NCBI GenBank assembly: GCA_047629215.1
Contig: JBLHWO010000120.1
Span: 1-10,524 of the forward strand
Direction: 5' to 3'
From: CANLBN01 sp047629215
GTDB taxonomy: Bacteria > Pseudomonadota > Gammaproteobacteria > Pseudomonadales > Cellvibrionaceae
Length of the DNA stretch: 10,524 nucleotides
Shown here: positions 6,144 to 10,524 of the stretch, in pieces
Layout: the number at the start of each line of letters is the position of its first letter
How positions within the stretch are numbered: position 1 is the stretch's first letter
Position numbers and translations under genes: made by a program
Notes under the pieces: model-generated
Database searches by the model: none
What the model saw: only the letters and a program-made list of their open reading frames with translations
What the model was told of the DNA's origin: nothing

Positions 6144-7214
6144 ATGAAAAAGGCAATTACAGTGATGTCTATCGCGCTTGCAGCGACTGCGGCATCGATG
6201 GGCACAATGGCTCAAGAGAAAGTTCGCTGGCGTCTAGCCGAAACTTGGCCTACTAACTTCCCTATTTTTGGTGATGTAGCTAAAACGATGGCCGAAAATG
6301 TTAAAAAAATGACCGACGGTAACTTCACCATTACCATCGACTCCAAAAACAAACACAAAGCGGCACTAGGTATTTTTGACTTTGTTAAGGCTGGCCAGTA
6401 TCAAATGGGTCATTCCGCGTCTTATTACTGGAAAGGCAAAGACATCAATACCCTATTCTTTACTACTATGCCTTTAGGTATGATTGCATCAGAGCAGTAT
6501 GCTTGGTACTACTATGGCGGCGGCAAAGAATTAGAAGCTAAAGTTTATGATAAATACGGTATCCGTTCTTACCCTGGTGGTAACACGGGCAATCAGATGG
6601 GCGGCTGGTTTAAGAAAGAAATTAAAACCGTTGCTGACCTTCAAGGTCTAAAAATGCGTATCCCAGGTTTCGCTGGTGAAGTGCTCGCTAAGCTAGGCGC
6701 AAAACCGACTAACATTCCGCCTGGTGAGCTATATACCGCTCTTGAGCGTAATACGATTGATGCACTTGAGTGGGTAGGTCCTTCATTAGATCTACGTATG
6801 GGCTTCCATAAGATTGCTCCTTTCTACTACACTGGCTGGCATGAGCCTGCAACTGAACTTCAGTTCATGGTTAACCAAAATGCTTTCGCAAAACTACCTA
6901 AAAACTACCGGGCGATACTAGAAGTCGCTATGAAAGAAGCGGCATTTCAGATGACAGCTCAATCTAACTTTGAGAGCGCTAAAAACTGGAGCACGATGAA
7001 ACTTGAGTATCCTAATATTCAGGTTAAATCGTTCAGCCCAGAAATCATGAGTGCTATCGCTAAAGCTAATAAAGAATTATTGGCTGAGTTAGAAGCTAAA
7101 GGTGGCCTTACTGCAGAAATCATTGCATCACAGCGTGACTACGTAAAAACGGCCCGTGCTTGGACTGAAATTTCCGACAAGGCCTACTTAGATAACGTTA
7201 AAGACCTAAAGTAA
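6144..7214 (+). CDS. dctP: TRAP transporter periplasmic solute-binding protein (TakP/2-oxo-acid-like DctP family)
   Basis: This is the extracytoplasmic receptor of a tripartite Na+-dependent TRAP importer. The 356 residues begin with a Sec signal peptide (KK, hydrophobic 5-17, likely cleavage after TMA-23), leaving mature QEKVRWRLAETWP. The DctP fold motifs are present: the conserved ligand-carboxylate arginine R172 in LKMRIPGFAGEVLAKLG (169-185), PPGELYTALERNTIDALEW (192-210), and VGPSLDLRMGFHKIAPFYY (211-229) followed by TGWHEP. The EW-x-GP-x-x-D and YYTGWHEP stretches are typical of the subgroup with the 2-oxo-acid receptor TakP and related lactate/pyruvate binders, rather than C4-dicarboxylate DctP proper. 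Solute identity stays a prediction. It is first in the operon with dctQ and dctM and is separated from them by a strong hairpin. Confidence 0.93.
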   Translation: MKKAITVMSIALAATAASMGTMAQEKVRWRLAETWPTNFPIFGDVAKTMAENVKKMTDGNFTITIDSKNKHKAALGIFDFVKAGQYQMGHSASYYWKGKDINTLFFTTMPLGMIASEQYAWYYYGGGKELEAKVYDKYGIRSYPGGNTGNQMGGWFKKEIKTVADLQGLKMRIPGFAGEVLAKLGAKPTNIPPGELYTALERNTIDALEWVGPSLDLRMGFHKIAPFYYTGWHEPATELQFMVNQNAFAKLPKNYRAILEVAMKEAAFQMTAQSNFESAKNWSTMKLEYPNIQVKSFSPEIMSAIAKANKELLAELEAKGGLTAEIIASQRDYVKTARAWTEISDKAYLDNVKDLK

Positions 7215-7237
7215 TATAACTTTTTAAGTGGCATAAC

Positions 7238-7272
7238 AAGCCCTCTTTGCTTTCTGGCAAAGAGGGCTTTTT
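7238..7272 (+). terminator. Strong intrinsic terminator/attenuator between dctP and dctQ
   Basis: A perfect 13-bp stem, AAGCCCTCTTTGC (7238-7250) with GCAAAGAGGGCTT (7257-7269), has a 6-nt loop and runs straight into a T-tract ending at 7272. It starts 24 nt after the dctP stop and ends 17 nt before dctQ. It should end a large share of transcripts and stabilise dctP mRNA, giving more receptor than membrane subunits. Such an arrangement is common after receptor genes of binding-protein-dependent importers. Confidence 0.88.
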
Positions 7273-7289
7273 GTAAGGAAATAATTATT

Positions 7290-7859
7290 ATGAAAACGAC
7301 CCTTAATTTTTTAAACCGAATAATCGACATTGTTGGCTGGATTTGCGTCATCGCCATGCTGCTAATGGTCGTCAATGTGTTCATCGACGTATTCGTTCGC
7401 TATATCGTTGTTGAGGCCATGAAGTCTTTAGACATTTACCTTTGGTATGACAAGCACTTAAGCTGGCTTGGCGGTATTGGCATGCAAGAGTTGGAGTGGC
7501 ACTGGTTTTCAGTGATGTTCTTATTTGGCCTGGGTTATACACTGCGCGAAAATGGTCATGTCCGCGTTGATGTTCTCTATGATAATTTTTCAAGAAACAC
7601 ACAAGCTTGGATTAATATTAGCGGTACACTTATTTTTACTATCCCTTTTTCTATCCTAGTAGTTTATTACGGCTGGGGCTTTTTCCTCGATTCTTGGGCC
7701 AGCCAAGAAAATAAAGGCGATCCCGGCAGCTTGGCTCGACTCTGGCCGATCAAGCTATCTATTTCTGTCGCCTTCGTTATTTTAATTCTAAGCGCAATCA
7801 CAGTAATACTAGAACAATCTCTAGTGCTGGCAGGCAAGCAAGAGGAGACTTCAAAATGA
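7290..7859 (+). CDS. dctQ: TRAP transporter small permease subunit (DctQ family)
   Basis: This is the small four-helix integral membrane subunit that, with the large subunit, forms the TRAP membrane complex docking the receptor. The 189 residues show TM helices at about 14-40, 70-86, 108-128 and 151-175. The region between TM1 and TM2 (about 42-68, with LDIYLWYDKHLSWLGG) is longer than in minimal DctQ. LRENGHVRVDVLYD (86-99) after TM2 is the typical DctQ signature loop. AAGGA 10 nt before the ATG is the ribosome binding site. The gene follows the dctP hairpin by 17 nt and its TGA overlaps the dctM ATG (ATGA), indicating translational coupling. Together with the receptor type this supports a 2-oxo-acid/monocarboxylate TRAP system. 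Confidence 0.92.
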   Translation: MKTTLNFLNRIIDIVGWICVIAMLLMVVNVFIDVFVRYIVVEAMKSLDIYLWYDKHLSWLGGIGMQELEWHWFSVMFLFGLGYTLRENGHVRVDVLYDNFSRNTQAWINISGTLIFTIPFSILVVYYGWGFFLDSWASQENKGDPGSLARLWPIKLSISVAFVILILSAITVILEQSLVLAGKQEETSK

Positions 7860-9454
7860 TTGGTATTTATCTATTTATTTTCGCGCTAGTCGCACTATTT
7901 ATTGGTTATCCTATTGCGCTAACGTTTGCGGGCCTATCACTATTAGTTGGTTTTTGGATTGAAGGCGTTGGCTTATTTAACTTTATGCCTTATCGACTAT
8001 ACGCCATTATGGGGAACACCATTCTTATGGCGATTCCCATGTTCATTTTTATGGGTATTGTGCTGCAAAAGTCGGGCTTAGCCGAGCGCCTACTGGAGTC
8101 TATGGGCCGCCTTTTTGGTGCGCGCTCAGGCGGACTGGCTGTATCGACCATTATTGTGGGTGCATTTTTAGCGGCATCTACAGGCGTGGTGGGTGCTAGT
8201 GTTGTAGCGATGGGTGTCATCGCTCTACCGGTTATGCTTAAACATGGTTATGATCAAAAATTAGCGACTGGCACTATTTGTGCCGCAGGAACCTTAGGGC
8301 AGATAATCCCTCCATCAATCATATTAATCATACTTGGTGATGTAATGGGCGTCCCTGTGGGCGACCTATTTTCGGCGGCAATGATTCCTGGCTTAGCATT
8401 AGTCACCCTGTATTTGATATACGTTTTAGTCATCACTCACTTTAATAAAGGTTGTGCTCCACCAATACCATTTGAACATAATGATACATTATTCGAGTTT
8501 GGGAAATTTTTAGGCGGTATTGCGCCTCCTCTAGCGCTAGCAGGTGCATTTATTTTCAGCGGCTATAGTTTCTATATTTCTCTTGCAGGAAGCTTAGCAC
8601 TGGCTATTTTCTACGGCGTCAAACCGAAAAAAAATTATTTAGTCAAAGTTATAGCGGGGCGTTTTATTTCATCGATGGTGCTAATGGCCCTACTACTATT
8701 TATTCATGACAACGCACCTTTAGCTGCAGAACTAATGATTGCCAGCGTCCTCGTATTGATTATTACAGATATACATAAAAGACTGTATCTCCCAGAGAGA
8801 ATTCTAGATGCACTTCGCAACATCTTTCCTCCGTTAATTTTAATCTTCGTTGTACTGGGCTCTATTTTATTTGGCATTGCAACTCCAACCGAGTCATCTG
8901 CTCTTGGCGCAATAGGCGCGCTAGTTCTAGCTAGAATTTATACAGGAAAAATAGATTGGGACCTAATGTTTTCAGGCGCTAAAGATACGGTAAAAGTAAC
9001 GTCGATGGTATTTGCGGTACTGATCGGTGCTACTGCATTTTCGATGGTATTTACTTACTCTGGTGGCGACTCAATAGTAGAAGAGTTTATGGGTAGCCTG
9101 CCGGGTGAAAAATGGACCTTTGTCTTTCTATCTATGCTTGCGATTTTTGTGTTGGGATTTTTCATCGACTTTGTCGAAATTGCTTTCATCGTTGTACCTA
9201 TTCTTGCGCCTATTGCGGAACTAATGGGGCTTAACATGACGTGGTTTGCGATCATTATTGCGATGAACCTACAGTCATCTTTTATGACTCCGCCATTTGG
9301 TTTCAGCTTGTTTTATTTGAAAGGTGTTGCGCCACCGGAAGTCAAAACAACGACTATTTATAAAGGTGTCATTCCGTTTATTCTAATCCAACTGGTACTC
9401 GTATTTATTCTAGTGGTATTCCCTGAAGTATTATTTCTTTCAGCTACTGCTTAA
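7856..9454 (+). CDS. dctM: TRAP transporter large permease subunit (DctM family), extended form
   Basis: This is the large membrane subunit that carries substrate and Na+ across the inner membrane by an elevator mechanism. Its 532 residues are almost entirely hydrophobic helices. Conserved DctM segments are MAIPMFIFMGIVLQKSG (58-74), the first re-entrant hairpin region LAASTGVVGASVVAMG (105-120), GTLGQIIPPSIILIILG (145-161) and, in the second repeat, FGIATPTESSALGAIGALVLA (339-359) and MNLQSSFMTPPFGFSLFYLKG (470-490). Standard DctM proteins are about 425-450 residues. The extra length lies in the middle (about 200-320), between the two repeats, and adds probable helices at 221-238, 239-254, 270-284 and 289-305. 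The ATG overlaps the dctQ stop and has AGGAG 8 nt upstream. No frameshift or missing motif was seen. Confidence 0.94.
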   Translation: MIGIYLFIFALVALFIGYPIALTFAGLSLLVGFWIEGVGLFNFMPYRLYAIMGNTILMAIPMFIFMGIVLQKSGLAERLLESMGRLFGARSGGLAVSTIIVGAFLAASTGVVGASVVAMGVIALPVMLKHGYDQKLATGTICAAGTLGQIIPPSIILIILGDVMGVPVGDLFSAAMIPGLALVTLYLIYVLVITHFNKGCAPPIPFEHNDTLFEFGKFLGGIAPPLALAGAFIFSGYSFYISLAGSLALAIFYGVKPKKNYLVKVIAGRFISSMVLMALLLFIHDNAPLAAELMIASVLVLIITDIHKRLYLPERILDALRNIFPPLILIFVVLGSILFGIATPTESSALGAIGALVLARIYTGKIDWDLMFSGAKDTVKVTSMVFAVLIGATAFSMVFTYSGGDSIVEEFMGSLPGEKWTFVFLSMLAIFVLGFFIDFVEIAFIVVPILAPIAELMGLNMTWFAIIIAMNLQSSFMTPPFGFSLFYLKGVAPPEVKTTTIYKGVIPFILIQLVLVFILVVFPEVLFLSATA

Positions 9455-9665
9455 AGTGGATAAATACAGAGATATGTTTATTTTTAAATCTTATAGAGTT
9501 CTATAAGATTTAAAAATACAAGCTATAACATTTCATAAAAGACGAATATTAAGGTTATTAAGCCCGATTATAATAAAATGACTATTCGTTCCATATAAAA
9601 GATTACACGCTAAAGTTAATAGCAGTGTGCACTTTGCCTGATTTTCATAAATTGGTTATATAGAT
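9455..9665 (+). other. dctM–oadG intergenic region
   Basis: A 211-bp AT-rich gap with no open frame of note. It holds the 40-bp palindrome at 9479-9518. A consensus -10 TATAAT (9569-9574) lacks a good -35 and would give a leader of roughly 85 nt for oadG. A second pair, TTGCCT/TATATA (9634-9639/9657-9662), is too close to the oadG ATG to give a normal leader. oadG therefore probably has its own transcription unit. Confidence 0.4.
9479..9518. repeat. 40-bp AT-rich perfect palindrome
   Basis: Two 19-bp arms (9479-9497 and 9500-9518) are exact reverse complements with a 2-bp GT centre. The left arm reads TATTTTTAAATCTTATAGA. It starts 25 nt after the dctM stop. The transcript would fold into a long AU-rich hairpin. 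The 3' side ends in an A-run and is not followed by Ts on either strand, so it is not a classic intrinsic terminator. It could stabilise the dctM 3' end or be a remnant of a mobile element. Confidence 0.85.
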
Positions 9666-9887
9666 ATGAATGATTTCTGGGCCAACAGTATTGAACTCAT
9701 GCTTTTAGGTATGGGCAGTGTTTTTGTTTTTTTGTCTTTATTGGTTGCCGGCACAATATTAATGTCGTCAGTTATTAATAAGTTAAACGTTGCTGACCCA
9801 ACACCTACAAGCAGCTCCACAAGCCCTGAAGCTGAAATTGCAGCTGTTGCCGCTAGCGCATGGGCTAAAGCACAAGCTAATCACTAA
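9666..9887 (+). CDS. oadG: Oxaloacetate decarboxylase (Na+ pump) gamma subunit OadG
   Basis: OadG is the small membrane subunit that anchors and assembles the biotin-dependent oxaloacetate decarboxylase Na+ pump, bridging the soluble alpha and membrane beta subunits. The 73 residues (family about 80-90) have the signature start ELMLLGMGSVFVFLSLLV with one N-terminal TM helix (about 10-33). A Pro/Ser/Thr linker (44-54) follows, then the Ala-rich helix AEIAAVAASAWAKAQ that contacts the alpha subunit. It ends in His, in keeping with the metal-binding C-terminus known for this subunit. The ribosome binding site is weak (GGTT about 8 nt upstream). It lies 23 bp before oadA in the usual G-A order; oadB would be expected beyond the window. 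Confidence 0.9.
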   Translation: MNDFWANSIELMLLGMGSVFVFLSLLVAGTILMSSVINKLNVADPTPTSSSTSPEAEIAAVAASAWAKAQANH

Positions 9888-9910
9888 TTTTTTCATCTGC
9901 GAGCCCTTTT

Positions 9911-10524
9911 ATGAAAAACTCTACGCCTGTCAATATCACTGACGTAGTGCTTCGTGATGCACACCAATCACTGCTTGCAACTCGTTTGCGTCTAGACGAC
10001 ATGCTTCCAATTGCGGAAAAAATCGACCAAGTGGGTTATTGGTCTGTTGAATCTTGGGGCGGCGCCACCTTTGACTCGTGCATACGCTACTTGGGAGAAG
10101 ATCCTTGGAACCGTATTCGCGAATTAAAAAAAGCGATGCCCAACACAAAACAACAAATGTTGTTGAGAGGTTAAAACCTACTCGGTTATCGCCATTACGC
10201 TGATGACGTTGTAGAAACTTTTGTGGAGCGTGCTGTAACCAACGGTATCGATATCTTTCGTATTTTCGACGCCATGAATGACCCGCGTAATTTTCAAACT
10301 GCAATGGCCTCGGTAAAGAAACAAGGCGCACATGTTCAAGGTACAATTTCCTACACCACAAGCCCTGTGCATACTAAGCAAGGCTGGGTAGATCTTTCTA
10401 AAACCATCGAAGATATGGGGGCCCATTCATTAGCCATAAAAGATATGGCGGGAATCCTTACTCCTTATGATGCTTTCGATCTAGTAACTGAATTAAAAAT
10501 TGCATTAGACATACCCATAGCCCT
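9911..10524 (+). pseudogene. oadA: Oxaloacetate decarboxylase alpha subunit OadA, interrupted by TAA at codon 88 (3' end outside window)
   Basis: OadA is the soluble biotin carboxyltransferase subunit that removes CO2 from oxaloacetate and passes it to biotin. The frame from ATG 9911 gives VNITDVVLRDAHQSLLATR, with the metal/substrate residues R15, D16 and Q19 of the carboxyltransferase barrel, then VGYWSVESWGGATFDSCIRY and QQMLLRG. The next codon is TAA (10172-10174), where the family has Gln (L-L-R-G-Q-N-L-L-G-Y-R-H-Y). The same frame then continues without any stop to the window edge: NLLGYRHYADDVV, DIFRIFDAMNDPRNF, and AIKDMAGILTPYDA, where K177 is the metal-coordinating lysine. A single C-to-T change of CAA to TAA explains it. 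Either the gene is dead (an 87-residue fragment cannot be active) or the base is an error. No frameshift was seen. Confidence 0.88.

Noticed and set aside
9634..9662. TTGCCT/TATATA pair with 17-bp spacing as the oadG promoter
   Set aside because: The -10 would end only 3 nt before the ATG, placing transcription start inside the coding sequence.
3523..10174. Stop-codon reassignment or recoding to explain internal TAA/TAG in the dodecin and oadA frames
   Set aside because: ftsH, yhbY, dctP, dctM and oadG all end normally at TAA, and rlmE, the kinase and the regulator end at TAG. The dodecin stops replace Lys, Glu and Arg and the oadA stop replaces Gln, so no single reassignment fits.
9936..10361. 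141-codon open frame on the minus strand across oadA
   Set aside because: It lies opposite clear OadA coding sequence, its product has no recognisable features, and it looks like a shadow of codon bias.

Overview
The window looks like the chromosome of a marine-type gammaproteobacterium with moderate to low GC. Two things point there: the conserved yhbY / rlmE–ftsH–folP block (yhbY divergent from the other three), and protein sequences that resemble Pseudomonadales/Cellvibrionales-like homologues by eye. The exact genus cannot be read from the sequence. No rRNA, tRNA, CRISPR array, insertion sequence or phage gene was seen.

Layout. Positions 1-2991 (minus strand) carry the housekeeping block: rlmE (23S rRNA 2'-O-methyltransferase), ftsH (membrane AAA+ zinc protease) and the start of folP (dihydropteroate synthase, cut by the window edge). 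A terminator-like hairpin separates ftsH from folP. yhbY (ribosome-associated RNA-binding protein) is transcribed divergently from rlmE. Positions 3373-3766 have no intact gene, but they hold a decayed dodecin gene with three in-frame stops and a retained Shine-Dalgarno. A bidirectional terminator hairpin follows.

Positions 3767-5836 (minus strand) encode a two-component pair: a membrane histidine kinase with a periplasmic Cache-type sensor, then a NarL/LuxR-type response regulator. They diverge from a tripartite TRAP transporter operon, dctP-dctQ-dctM (6144-9454, plus strand). The solute receptor resembles the 2-oxo-acid (TakP-like) group. The shared intergenic region has CTACG/CGTAG-type inverted repeats that could be the regulator's operator, upstream of TATAAT boxes lacking good -35 elements. 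A strong hairpin terminator/attenuator between dctP and dctQ probably makes the receptor more abundant than the membrane subunits.

After a 211-bp gap containing a 40-bp AT-rich palindrome come oadG and the 5' part of oadA, subunits of the Na+-pumping oxaloacetate decarboxylase. In this sequence oadA has an in-frame TAA in place of a conserved glutamine at codon 88, with the frame otherwise open to the window end.

How it fits together (inference): the kinase senses a small carboxylate, the regulator switches on the TRAP importer, the importer uses the Na+ gradient, and the decarboxylase, if functional, would consume the oxaloacetate end of carboxylate catabolism and regenerate that gradient. 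The broken oadA and the dead dodecin gene suggest either local gene decay or, for oadA only, a single base error.
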